64,000 nt of DNA from Adiantum capillus-veneris (lineage: Eukaryota > Streptophyta > Polypodiopsida > Polypodiales > Pteridaceae). Each line of letters opens with the position of its first letter. Positions within the stretch are counted from its first letter, which is position 1. The translations under genes and the position numbers were made by a program. The stretch covers positions 50,689,405 to 50,753,404 of the forward strand of contig CM043962.1 in NCBI GenBank assembly GCA_014529385.2. Direction: 5' to 3'. Below are positions 34,156 to 45,522 of the stretch, one piece after another. Under the pieces are notes generated by a model that saw only the letters and a list, made by a program, of their open reading frames with translations, was not told the origin of the DNA and did no database searches.

Positions 34156-36619
34156 TCAAGTCACTGTGGGTTCCATCTGAAAGGCTTCAAGATACAATTG
34201 CAATAGCTGAGGTGAATCAACCAATTCAGACTCTTCCATCCATTTGGCATCCAACGATGGATAGTTCTTGAACTTCACCAAATAGCGTCTTGCAACCTTT
34301 CCTCTAACCTTTCTTTCTTTATGTGCCAATATCTGTTCAGGAACAAGGATTTCATCCAACTTCGGGTTGTTCCTCATCAAGCATATTCTCTGGCACATCA
34401 CCAACAAAGGGTCTTAGAAGGCTGACATGAAAAGCATTATGTATTTTCCAGCCTTCGGGTAGCTTCAACCCGTAAGCTACGTCGTTGATCTTTTCTGAAA
34501 TCTGAAAAGGACCATAATATCGCATACTGAGCTTAGGAAACAAGCGTTCCTTGCCTTTCCTTTTCCTTAACCTGGCCTTTTCAAAGCGCAAAAGCACCCA
34601 ATCACCAAGTGAAAATACAAGTTCACGACGGTGACGATCAACAGCTTTCTTTTGTTTAGCCTGAGTCTTCTCAAGAGCAATCTTTATCTTCCTGTATGTT
34701 TCATCCATATCTTGCACATACTTGTCTGCCTCAAAAATCTTGTCCTTAGTCTGCAAAATGGGCGGGACTTTCTTCCCTCCTTCCACTATCTCAAATGGTG
34801 TCTTACCTGTTGACGTATGCACAGTGTTATTGTAAGCATATTCAGCCAATGGAAGCTGGTGTTCCCAAGTTGCCTTGTGCTCTGACACATAACATTTGAG
34901 CAGGTCCAGAACAGTAGAATTTGCCTTTTCTGACTGTCCATCAGTTTACGGATGAAACGAAGAAGAGAACTTTAGCGTAGTGCCCATGTTCTCAAACAAT
35001 GCCTTCCAGAAAGGACTCGTCATACGTGGATCCCTGTCACTGACAATTGACTAAGGCATCTCATGATATTTAAAGATATTGCTCATGAATAACTTGACCA
35101 TGTGTTCTGGCTTTATCTTCTTCCTCACAGGAATGAAATGGGCCTGCTTACTGAACCTACAAATGATAGTCCAAATCCCATCATTGCCTGTTTGCGTCCT
35201 TGGAAGATCAAAGATAAAGTCCATTGCTATGCTTTCCCATGGCCTATCTGGGATTGGCAATGGCTGCAACAATCCCGATTGCTTTTGTCTGTCAAATTTG
35301 ACTTTTTGGCATACTAAGCATGATCTTACAAATGTGTCAACATCTTGACGCAAAGCTGGCCAATAGAAGAATGCCTCAACCCCTTTCACTGTCGCATCAA
35401 TTCCACGATGCCCAGCATAAGGTGGAGCATGACTTTCCATCAAAATCTTTGGCCGTAACTGTTTAGTAACGCATAACTTTCCATGCATCATGAGAAAGTC
35501 ATTCTTAAGCATATAGTGCTCATGATGTTGCCCATCAACAAGCTGGTCATAGATCCTTGCAAAATCTGAATCTTCAGCATATTGTGTCTTCATTTCGTCT
35601 AGTTCACAATGGTACGGAATTGACACTGCTGAAATTTGGGGCTTTCGTGACAAAGCATCAGCCACCACGTTCTTTTTTCCTTGCACATGCACAATTTGAA
35701 AATGGAACATTGACAAGATGTTTGCCCATCGCATGTGCTTCTCAGACAACTTCGTCTGTGTGAGAAAATATCGCAAGGTTTGATGATCTGTTTGGACAAC
35801 AAAATCAGCCCCTAGCAGATAGTGTTTCCAACTAGTGAGAGCATGAATTACTGCCGGCAATTCTTTCTCATAGACTTGCAAGTTTCTTTCAGTCTTCAAA
35901 AGAATTTTGCTCTCATATGCGACTACTCGGCCATTCTGCATTAGAACTGCACCAAGACTATGGCCACACGCATCACACTGAACCACAAAAGGTTTCGAAA
36001 GATCTGGCAAAATGATTACCAGATCTGAAGTCACCTTCTCTTTCAAGTGTTTGAACGCTAAAATTTCCTTGGCTGTCCACTTGAAAGTAACTCCTTTTCC
36101 TTGTAGTGCATGGAGTGGAGAAGCAATCTCAGCAAAATTTCGGATGAACCTCCTGTAGTAGGAACATAAGCCTAGAAAGCTTCGGATGTCATGTACGGAC
36201 TTCAAGTCTGGCCATGATCTAATTGCTTCCACTTTAGCGGGATCCATGCGTACCCCATCCTTTGAAACAATGTGCCCAAGGAAGTGAATCTCTTGCAAAA
36301 AGAATTTACTATTCTTCGCATTAATGAGTAGCTTGTTCTTACGTAACTCATTGAAAACTGCAGTCAAGTGATCCCTATGCTCCTCTTCAGACTTCGAATA
36401 GACAATCATGTCATCAAAGAAGGTACCCACGAAGTTTCTATGTGGTCTAAAAATTCTGTCCATCATTCTATTAAACATGGTAGGAGCATTTGTGAGACCA
36501 AATGGCATAACAAGAAACTCATAGAGACCAAATGTTGTCCTGAACGCAGTCTTATGGACATCTTCTGGCCTAATGCGTATCTGATGGTAGCCACTCTTTA
36601 GGTCTATCCTTGTAAACAA
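34156..36619 (-). pseudogene. Element A pol: RT, RNase H, integrase, chromodomain
   Basis: Continues in frame after a stop at the gag-pol frame end (36620). RT shows FTRIDLKSGYHQIRI, MPFGLTNAP and the catalytic FFDDMIVYS (Phe-Phe instead of Tyr-Val); RNase H shows FVVQCDACGHSLGAVL, YEKELPAV and TDHQTLRYF. The integrase zinc finger is GHRG...C.VCQ and the catalytic region starts at MDFIFDLP. Two more stops fall in integrase (about 35050, just before SIVSDRDP, and about 34951, before TDGQSEKA). After a one-base frameshift near 34360 comes a chromodomain: LVPEQILAHK, ARRYLVKFKNYP and AKWMEESEL. The chromodomain would direct integration to particular chromatin. Each stop replaces a position usually held by Gln, changed by C to T. 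Confidence 0.9.
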
Positions 36620-39146
36620 TTACGCTCCCTCAAGCAGATCAAGAATGTCATCTATCCTCGGTATGGGGAACCTGTTCTTGATAGTATTCTTATTCAAGGC
36701 GCGATAGTCAATGCACATGCGCCATGAACCATCCTTCTTCTGCACTAAGAGTACAGGCGAACAAAAAGGGGATGAACTAGGCTGAATCAGCCCCTTCTCT
36801 AAAAGCTCGTTGACCTGACTCATAATCTCTTTCTGCTGGGCTGCACTAACCTTGTATGGTGGTCTATTCGGTGGACTAGAACCTGGCACAAGATCTATAG
36901 TATGATCTTCAGGTCTCTCAGGAGGTAACTCCCCTGGCAAAGAGTCCGAAAAACAATCACTGAAACCACTCAAAAAAGTTGACCTGTCTTTATCTAAGGT
37001 AGACAAATTAGATACAACTTGAGGTACTTCTTTTGCAAAGATCAAGTACACAGAAAGATGATTCTTTATTACAGATGAAATAGCAGAAGCAGAAACGAAT
37101 GGAACAGACTCGCCTTTAAGCTTTATATCAAGGACATGAGTCTTCCCTCTATGTAAAAGGGTAATCTTTTTGTTGTAAGTATCCACCATAGCATGCAACC
37201 TGTAACACCATGGGATACCCAGTAACACATCACAACCCTCAAGTGGCATAATATGAAATTCTTCCGTATCCACATAGCTCTGAATGTGCAGACGAAGCTT
37301 TCCCAAAATGGGAGTAACAAGCTCTGAATGACCTGGGCATGCCAAACCTGCTTCCCCTGTCATACCCATCTCCTCTGCACAAATGCCCAACTTTGATGCG
37401 TTTTCTGGTGATATGAAATTTGCACGGGCTCCTGGATCAAAGAAAACCAGCACTGTCTGGTCTCTAACTTTGCCCCAAGCTCTGCACAGCTCCGTGGCAT
37501 CTGTGTTTGGCTGGTCTCCAACCAAATCTGGAACAAGTCCTGCACTTGGCTTTGGCTTCTTCCCTTTATGGTCTGACTTGTCATCCTTATCCTGTGACTT
37601 CTTCTGTGGGCATTCATACGCAAAATGTCCTTCCTGTTCACAAATGTAGCATTTCTTGGCCTCCCTAAGAGCTTTCCGTTCTTCAAAAGTTTTGCCAGAA
37701 AAATGCCTCTTTTGTCCTTGTCCTCGTCCCGAAGAAGACTTAGACTGCTTCTTGGACGTATCACCTTCTTCAGTGGAGGGCTTCTTTGTGGGAGGCTCAG
37801 AAGGCTTTGCTGCAACATTGCCCTTGGCTGAAAACTGTTTGCCCTGGGACCCTTTCTTGTGGCTATTAAATCCATCGGAATCTCCCTTCGACAGATTGCT
37901 GGCCACTCTTGCATTCTCTATCAACTGAAACATATTCATGACAGTAGTCTTTGTGCAGTAGTCCCTGATTTTCTTGGGCAATCCGCAACAGTACTTCTCA
38001 ATCTGTTCTGACAATGGCACAAACCTGTAAGAGGTGACTGGCAACAGTGCGGCCCAAAACTTTTTATTGTACTCTTCCAAGTTCGCACATTGTTTAGCAT
38101 TCAACTCGTGCCATTCTGTCATCACATCCACTTCAAAAGTGTTTGTCAACCAAGCAGGCGCAAAAAGCTGTTTGAATTGGACCCACGTTGTTGGGGCTTG
38201 ACCCTGATTCCACAATGCGGTCCACCATTGAAGCGCATTCCCTTTCAAGAAAGTGGCAGCCTTGCGTATCTTTGAAGATTCCGTGAAGTTTCCTCTAGCA
38301 TAAGCTGCGTCGAACTGTTGTATGAAGGTCAAAGCCTTCAATTGATCCTCAGTTCCTTTGAAAGTTTCAAACTTCACGCCCTGCCCACCTTCCTTGTTAT
38401 CCTTAAGCTGACTCAAAGGAGCCACATTATCATAAACGGGTGCCTGTAACAGTGGTGCTCCATGATTGTTCATTCCAGCACTCGCATCAACTGTTTTACC
38501 CGTCATATCTACATTTTGTACGTATGGCTGCGAAAAACCAGCCATACCAAATTGTGCTCCAGGCACTCGAAACTGGCCGTAGGCACCCTGAAAACCTGGT
38601 TGGACACCCATGTTCGCGTACATAGGGTTACCCATGCCTGTTTGCATTGTCCCGAACACATTCCCTAGCATATAACCTGTGGAAGGTCCAGCCATAGCTT
38701 GAAACACTGAACCACCTCCAAAATAACCAGGATAAGTATTAGGTAATGGAAGTGTCTGACGTATAGCGTGTTCATTCCTCCCTTGACCATTCACAAACGG
38801 TTCCTGTCCAACTACAGCAAGTTGCTTTGGATCATTGGACACCGCTAGTTGCTCAACCACATGGGCTTTCCCTCGAGCATCATGAGTCCTCTGCGCATTG
38901 GAAATCTCCTTTTCCTGCAACGGCTCAGTCATGCCCTGTGTAGGAGGCTGAAAACCCTGTGTCGGAGCCAATAAGAAGTTAGAACTCCTGCATCCTTGGG
39001 TTGTTAGCCAATTGCTGAAACATGTCCATGCAGCAACGCAGTTGAGTTCTAACCAACCTATCCTCTTCTTGAAGAGTTGAAGGAACTTTCTTCGTGCCAT
39101 GTGAGGAAGATCCCTCTTCAGGTACTTGGTCTCTCTTCTCTGCCAT
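36620..39146 (-). pseudogene. Element A gag, protease and start of RT
   Basis: The likely start is ATG at 39146 ([12 protein letters not shown]). A frameshift near 38985 joins it to the long frame ending at 36620. A retrotransposon gag core ([17 protein letters not shown]) lies around 38270-38190, followed by a CCHC knuckle [14 protein letters not shown] near 37650-37610. The protease motif [12 protein letters not shown] is near 37440, with Pro in place of the usual Ser of DSG. RT begins with [20 protein letters not shown] and ends at a TAA after DILDLLEGA, in the same frame as the rest of pol. The N-terminal Gly/Gln/Met-rich stretch (about 38720-38500) is spacer. Confidence 0.9.
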
Positions 39147-39220
39147 AACGACAAGCTCTGTGTTGCTTTCACCCACAACAATCCACGCTGCACTTTTTGA
39201 AGAAAAAGTGACTATCCCGT

Positions 39221-39231
39221 CGATGGAACCA
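39221..39231 (-). other. Element A primer-binding site candidate
   Basis: Minus strand TGGTTCCATCG starts directly at the LTR end, with the TGG expected for pairing to a tRNA CCA end. I could not name the tRNA; it is not the initiator Met type used by the copia elements here. Confidence 0.5.
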
Positions 39232-40551
39232 TATAACCGGCCCATACAACGTAGAGGGCGGTACTATTTCAATTACCTGTTAACTTTACACAAAGCACTG
39301 AGAACGGAAGAGAACACAGTTGCGTCCAGCGACTAGAATGTCACTGCGCACACGAGACCGACACCCTGTAGGCCCCAAAGACTGGCGCCCCTTTCGGTAT
39401 TTCTTTATTCAAATTAAGGTAGACGATCCGACCACTTAGCAAAAGCTTTCACAAAGCTGTCCAAACCTGGCGAGGGCTGAAAACGCAGGTTTTCGACCTG
39501 ATTTTGGCAACATAACGTTGCAAAAACCCCTGTAGGTCAAAAGCACCTATCTAGGACGGATTCCCTCGCTATATGGAAGCTTTCTGGTGAGCTGTCACAG
39601 AAATTCAGCGGGCTGTAATTCCCTGTTTTTCACTGCCGGGTGCCTAAAAGCCTGTACACGCATCCCAAGGCTCTCACGAGGCTCCCCCCAGGTTCCCTTG
39701 CAGTTTAGGTGCGAAACCCTAAACCTACAGAAAAACACAGCAGGCTGTAATTCGCCGTTTCAGATCGTTTTTAGCGGAGCGAACATGCCTACGCGTGTCC
39801 CAAGGGCTCCCGCACGCAATGGGACAGTTCCCCTGTGAATTGGACGAGTTTTCACGCGAGAAAACTCTCCGAACTCGGAAGTACCTGTGGGGGATTAGCA
39901 ATTAGCTAATTCGGTTCCTGTTCAGAAGGCTCTTGCCTTGGCAAACGCGCATAAACCCCCAGAACTGTACATGTTCATCTGAGTAGCCCAACTAGTGGGG
40001 CATTACCATATATGCCAAAGGGGAGAGAGAGATGCACGAGAGCAAGTCATCGCGCTACATGAGACAAAGGAGAAGGCAAGCTTTCCATTAAAGCTGTAGA
40101 CCTGCACCCACTACTCACACACACATTGTAGGTCACTTGCCTTGAGCAAAAATCAGCCCCAGCCTCAAATGGGCGCCCCCTCCAGCTGAGGTGTCCTGCA
40201 AATGGCTCTACAACTGCCAAGTGTCCAGTTTGCCCCTTTGAGTTAATTCCCTAGTTCCCACTCACTTATAAAGTTGTAAGTGACTTTCCGAGTGGCCCAG
40301 ATTTCATTTGGCGGGCACAAGCTTCCATACTCATCAGAATTCAGTGCTAACTGGCCCGACCAGTCCCCGATTGACCAACCCATACTCTCGATGTGAGAAA
40401 CCTATTCGGCCGCAGCCGTTTCACACTGGCCATGCAATGTCCACTTGCACCTTTTCAAGGGTCCTGGGGAAACAAGTAAAAATAAAAATAAATAAAAATA
40501 TCTAGTACTTATTTATTGAAGGCAACAAGAAAAATACACCTCCTGGTGACA
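39232..40551 (-). repeat. Element A 5' LTR, 1320 bp
   Basis: Collinear with 32539-33851, with the same TG...TA termini. The shared module lies at 39371-39409, about 150 bases from the U5 end, where a polyadenylation or R/U5 region would be expected. Confidence 0.9.
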
Positions 40552-40556
40552 ATTGC
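40552..40556. other. Target-site duplication ATTGC (right)
   Basis: Exact copy of 32534-32538, directly after the element A terminus. Confidence 0.9.
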
Positions 40557-41855
40557 CGATCAAGAGAGAGAGTTCGCCCTTCTTTGCTTGCTTCGAGCTC
40601 TTTTCGCATGCAATGACTTCCTCCTTTCTCTGTCCTTCGTTGATTGCTATATTTATATTCCCCCCTCAATAGCGCCGGCGTCATTGACGTGGCGTGCACC
40701 GGATCTATGACGTGGCAGTGTGGGATTTCGACCTGCACGGAATCGCGCCGGAGCAACTCTGAAATGCTGCACCATGGCAAGCTGATTCTTTCTCGTCACA
40801 GGGCAGCGCTCGTCTAAGTAGTCCCGTGGCCGTCGCGAACGCTTCTTCTCCTCCTTCGTCTTCTGCTCACTGCCAACCCTTACCCGCCATGCATTTTTTC
40901 ACACGTTAGGCATTATTTTCTCTCAATGGGCGTCCGGCTGCCTAAAGCCACAATTGGCCCAATGTTTCATAATGGGTTCCCTTGCCTTTGGCAACCATAC
41001 CTTCATAAAGGCACCTTAGTGCTACATTGGGCGGCTTTCATGGGGCAGGCTTGCCTTTGGGCTCCATGGTTGGCTTGGGCGGCTTTACTTAGTGGCCTAG
41101 CTTGGGCGGTCGGCCTTCGAGCTCCACATTAGGCATACATATTGGCCAAGGCACCACCAAGCTTATCCATTGGGCGGCCACGGCATTTCAAAAGACGACA
41201 TTTTTGAGAACTCAACAAGAACTTTCTGTGCCTTCGTAACAGCACCACATTTCGCATGCACTTGTCGAACAAAGCACATTGCCAAGCACAACAACTTCCT
41301 TGAGTAGTCCAGCAGTCAATGCATTCCAAAATCCCAGCTGCAGCTCATTGACTGGGCTGACCAGAGTGGTACGGAACCGGCCCCTGGTGAATATTTACCG
41401 GCCAATATCTTGGCAACCGTAAACCCGATCACTGATCTGAAAAGATCGACGAGCTCCACAAAGTGAGCTCTTCAGGCCCGCGCATTCATTTCAATTCTGT
41501 CAGCTCAACTGTAGTTGCCCAATCCGGTATGGATCTGCATTAACTCAAACTTCAAACTGCCATAACTTCTTCACCGTAGCTCCAATCGACGAGCCGTAAA
41601 GACAGGCAGGTAGAGCACTTCAAACACTGCAGTTTTAGATCATAATCTTCCATCTGTTCTCACATCAAGCATAATCATTTTTGGCATTATTAAGGCATCT
41701 ATTGGCCCTTTTAACCCGCATCTGGCATACATTAATCATTAAGCTTGGCCTGTTATCAAGCCCTGATCACTGCTCACTTAATGTGTAGGCTTCAAAGAAG
41801 CTTAGCTTGCATTTCTCTGCTCTTTTTCTCTTCATGGCAGCGGAGCTGCACGACA
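40557..41855 (-). repeat. Element B left (3') LTR, second part
   Basis: Continues the LTR after element A and ends GCACGACA, matching 47257-47264. On the minus strand a TATA-like AATATAAATATAG lies at about 40661-40648, upstream of the GA-rich part, a plausible promoter. Confidence 0.85.
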
Positions 41856-41857
41856 TC

Positions 41858-41869
41858 CACCCCCTCTGA
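41858..41869 (-). other. Element B polypurine tract
   Basis: Minus strand reads TCAGAGGGGGTG then GATGTCGTGC, the LTR start. The same 12-mer, or close copies, recurs inside the coding repeats at 43340, 43520 and 43609. Confidence 0.7.
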
Positions 41870-42429
41870 ACCTGCACAGCCTCCGGTTTGTGCCAACAGC
41901 ACTTCAATCTGCATCTTCTTTAGGTACCTTAAGCTCTTTCCATCATCAGACTCACATTATGAAAAACAAAATAAGGCTTATACCCTATCATCAATTTTTT
42001 ATCTTAATCATTAGGTAGCTACCCATCAAAAATCTCTGAACCATATCTGTTGTATCTTCAAAGCATTCAATTATGGATAACCTGTTTAGTGAACCCCGCC
42101 AGACTCAAGTGCTCGAGTTAATGATGCACACGGCTTGACCATTAAGCTCTCTTTAAGGAACCCTGTCAAGCTCAAGTATGCCTTACTCTGTCTGCACACG
42201 GAATGGCCGTCAAGTCCTTTACTTCAAGTTCTGTTAGCAGAACCAACTCAATAGATGTAAAGATACTTCATCAATTATCCAAAGAAGTCAACTGGAAGCC
42301 AGCCATGTAATCTTATTGACTGCATAACCGAAAACTCTTATGACTCGGCATAATCTAGAAAACAAAACCTTGTACCATGCAATCTGCTACATCAGATAGC
42401 TGGTACTCTTCAAATCTGTATCTGGCACT
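41870..42429. other. Element B 3' untranslated region
   Basis: No open frame of note between the ORF stop and the polypurine tract. Confidence 0.5.
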
Positions 42430-44697
42430 TTAGTAGCCCCCGGGATCAAACGGGAACCCAATCATTTGTCCCATTGTGAGCATTCCTTTAAAAAAATTGC
42501 ACCCTCCTCCAAGATCATAGGAAAAATACAAGAATTTCCAATCATCACAGCATAAACACAAATTAACCCACAAATCTTCATACAAACCGCCTGAATCATA
42601 TGGCATATAAGTCAATTGCCCAGGACCATGCATATATCTGTCACCTCCTGGGTCAAAATCTAGCTCAAAATCCCCTACATCATAGGGTAACATCAGATTC
42701 CATATAGCATCAGATAGCATCAGATACTGCCATATCCTTTGTGCAACTGGCTCATCCAATTGTCGATCATCAATCACAGGTAAAAGCATTGGCAGTGCAC
42801 CTTCACTCTCACTAGTATTGGAATCCCAATCGTGCATATCTGGATAGTACATCAAGTCTCTAGTAAAATCCTCTTCATTAGGCTCAAAAGATGCATCTGA
42901 AAACAATTCTCTATCTCGTAGAGGCTCAATCAAGTAGTGCATCATCTAACAACTGCATAAGTTCATCATCTGCTGAATCTGAACAAACTTGCTCATGCAT
43001 GAATATAGATTCATTGGTATCCTTAGCATCTGTGTCTGAGAACCCTTCTAAAGCTTCGTCCAGTAAGCACATAAGGTCTAGGTCCACCGCTAGAGAAGGT
43101 TCCTCCATCGTGCACATCTCAGGTTGCTGCAGTAAACCAAGATTTCCACATATGACATGCATACTAAATGTATCTGCAGTAAACTGCTCTTCAAGTCTTT
43201 TACCCTCATCCAAATATCTTTGCACTTCTATAGCACAAAGTTTAGTATGCACATTGAAAATTTCATCTGCTGCCCTGTCTGTATCATCGGCACAATGAAA
43301 CCAATCATATTCAACATCAAGAGATTGCACTTCACTATGCACCCCCTCTGAATCAGCATCATCAATTTCATGATCATCTTGCCATAGTGTGAGCCCTGTG
43401 TCAAAAATTCTTGATAGAGAAGAAGTTTGCTCCCTCTCTAAATCACCATCATCAAATTCAGGATCAGTCTGCCAGATCGGTAGCTCTAGGTCGCAGAAGC
43501 GTGTCAAAGGAGGAGTCTGCACCCCCTCTGATTCATCATCATCCCATTCAGGTTCAGTTGTCCAATTTGGTAGCTGTGCTTCACAAAAGCTTGTCAATAA
43601 GAAGTCTGCACCCCCTCTAAATTAAGCACATACTCTTGCTTAGCCAAGTCCTCAAAATCTGGTGCATCCAAATTCGGTAAATCTGGTATACCAAAATACA
43701 TGGTCCTGTTGCTCTCAACAGCAGCCCTGCTTTGACCTATAACATTGTATCATTAATCAACTCTTTGGCAAAACCTGTACCAGTATCTTCAATTACCTCT
43801 GGTAGAATCTGTACCAGAAAAATTTTGCTCTAATTCTGGTTCAGTAGAAAAAGTGTCAGCTGTAACCGAATCTTCCTGCGTGTCTACTTGAATTTGGTTA
43901 CACTCATTTACCTGCAAAATTTCTTCTTGAGCTTTAGCTACTTCACTGTTTTGATTCGCTGATTTCTTTTCTTCATGTACTGCATGCATAGGTTCTTTGC
44001 AAAATTCATTCTGCGTATTCCGAATTGCATGTGTAGATTCTTTGAAAAATTCACCGTGCGTATCCTGAAGCTGTAAAGCCTCACCCTCAAAGACTTCTAC
44101 TTCATGCACAACATCTGCAAAACCCAACTTTGCATACACAGCTTCAACTATGTCTTCATCATTAGCCTGTAAAAAAGTAGCATCCTGCACGATAAACTCA
44201 TCAATCACAGCTTCTAACTTTGATCGTACTTGTCCTTGAATATCTGCGTAATCTGGTGGACTTGAACTCTATTCTTGATAGCATTCATACTGCTCATAAC
44301 GTACTTGCACAATAGCTTCTTTGAAATACTCCCAGTCATCGTTGCAAGCTTTGGTAACTTCTTGAATCTGCTCCTTCACATCTGAACTCACTAACTCCTC
44401 AAAAGATTTGATCATCAATTCTTCTGGTATCCCTCTTACCTTGGTCTCCAGCTCATCGCACTCTAGGTAACCGTTTGGATCGTATCCATCAAAGAGTCGT
44501 CTTTCGTCGTATACTGCATCTAAAGCTGTATCCAAAGCTTCATCGATTTGATTTTTCTTCTTTACGGTCTCTATTTCAAGAAGAGATCCTTGAACCAATT
44601 GAAGCATCTTCGAAATATCGGGAACTCTTTACTTATCATCAAAACCGTTCGCACTTAATTCTGCAATCATCTTCATCATCTGCTCTAAATTCTCCAT
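42430..44697 (-). pseudogene. Element B acidic repeat protein, broken
   Basis: The reading frame starts at ATG 44697, shortly after the primer-like site, in the gag position. In-frame stops at about 44632 (TAA) and 44269 (TAG) and frameshifts near 43790, 43600 and 42930 split it into pieces 44607-44269, 44208-43789, 43597-42926 and 42945-42430. The product would be about 750 residues and strongly acidic. The middle piece has about 30-residue units with pattern L-P-x-W, then D/E-rich DDxE, then EGVQT (ELPIWQTDPEFDDGD, AQLPNWTTEPEWDDDE); three are clear and a fourth is degenerate. The C-terminal piece has LMYYPDMHDWD and repeated FDPGG-like ends. There is no zinc knuckle, protease or enzyme motif. 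I do not recognise the family. Confidence 0.6.
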
Positions 44698-44719
44698 CTT
44701 TACCTCCCACCCCGGTTCG

Positions 44720-44742
44720 TTTCGCGTCGGGTTCACCAAAGA
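44720..44742 (-). other. Element B primer-binding site candidate
   Basis: Just inside the 5' LTR the minus strand reads TCTTTGGTGAACCCGACGCG, containing TGG followed by a tRNA-end-like sequence. The tRNA is not identified. Confidence 0.5.
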
Positions 44743-45472
44743 TATCAGGGGATATGTGTTCGCTACGTGAGCCGGGCAGGCGCCGGGCCTCTGGCTGTGG
44801 GAGGTATGAAAGAGAGAGAACAAGAGACAATGACAGCTCTGGCAATCACCGCAATCATCAATTAATCGATTAATACATCTGAGTACAACTTAATCTTTAG
44901 CAAAGGCGGGCTGTTAACAGCGCCGTCACTTGGATCATCTGCTAACTGGGAGCTTAAACAGGATTAACCGGGCCGTTAACGACATCGGACTTAACAGAAT
45001 ATTAAATCAATCTCTAGCTGATGACGATGATGGTAATTATCTCTTGTTGCTTTGTCTGCTTCAAGTTCCATTAGATTCTGCAAGCTTCAAGTCAGTTCAC
45101 TGCCTCAATCATCAAGCCTCAATTATTATCGATTATCCTGCTCTTTATACTCTGCACTTTAACTTCCTCATGGTCTGCACTTTAACTCCCTCCTGCTCTT
45201 CAATTGCTATTCGAAGCTTTATCCCTTGCTTCTTCGAGTGCCTTCCTTAGCCTGCTCTTATGCTTCTTCTATTGCTTTGGTTACCAACAATAAGCCTCAA
45301 GTTTTTCTTTCGATGTTGTCAAGAGCTCTCGAGACTCTCTTTGATTGACCTGCTTTGCTCGATCGAGCGTCTTTCAAAGCTACTTGTAGAGAGAGAATCC
45401 CCTGAATTGCACGCCTTTTCCTTGCTTTTTGGCTCCTTGCTCTCCTCTTCTCAAGCTTAAGTCCGAGGACGA

Positions 45473-45522
<50 letters not shown>

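Larger units (their letters stand above)
32539..40551 (-). mobile_element. Ty3/gypsy chromodomain element A
   Basis: A full-length element of 8.0 kb on the minus strand: 5' LTR 40551-39232, primer-like site, gag-pol 39146-34156, polypurine tract, 3' LTR 33851-32539. It is bounded by perfect 5-base duplications (ATTGC). The gene order gag, protease, RT, RNase H, integrase, chromodomain places it among chromoviruses. The LTRs are still very similar, so it is fairly young, yet the coding region has at least three nonsense changes and two frameshifts. Confidence 0.95.

Noticed and set aside
42891-43625. Plus-strand Ser-rich frames
   Set aside because: Antisense shadows of the acidic minus-strand ORF of element B.
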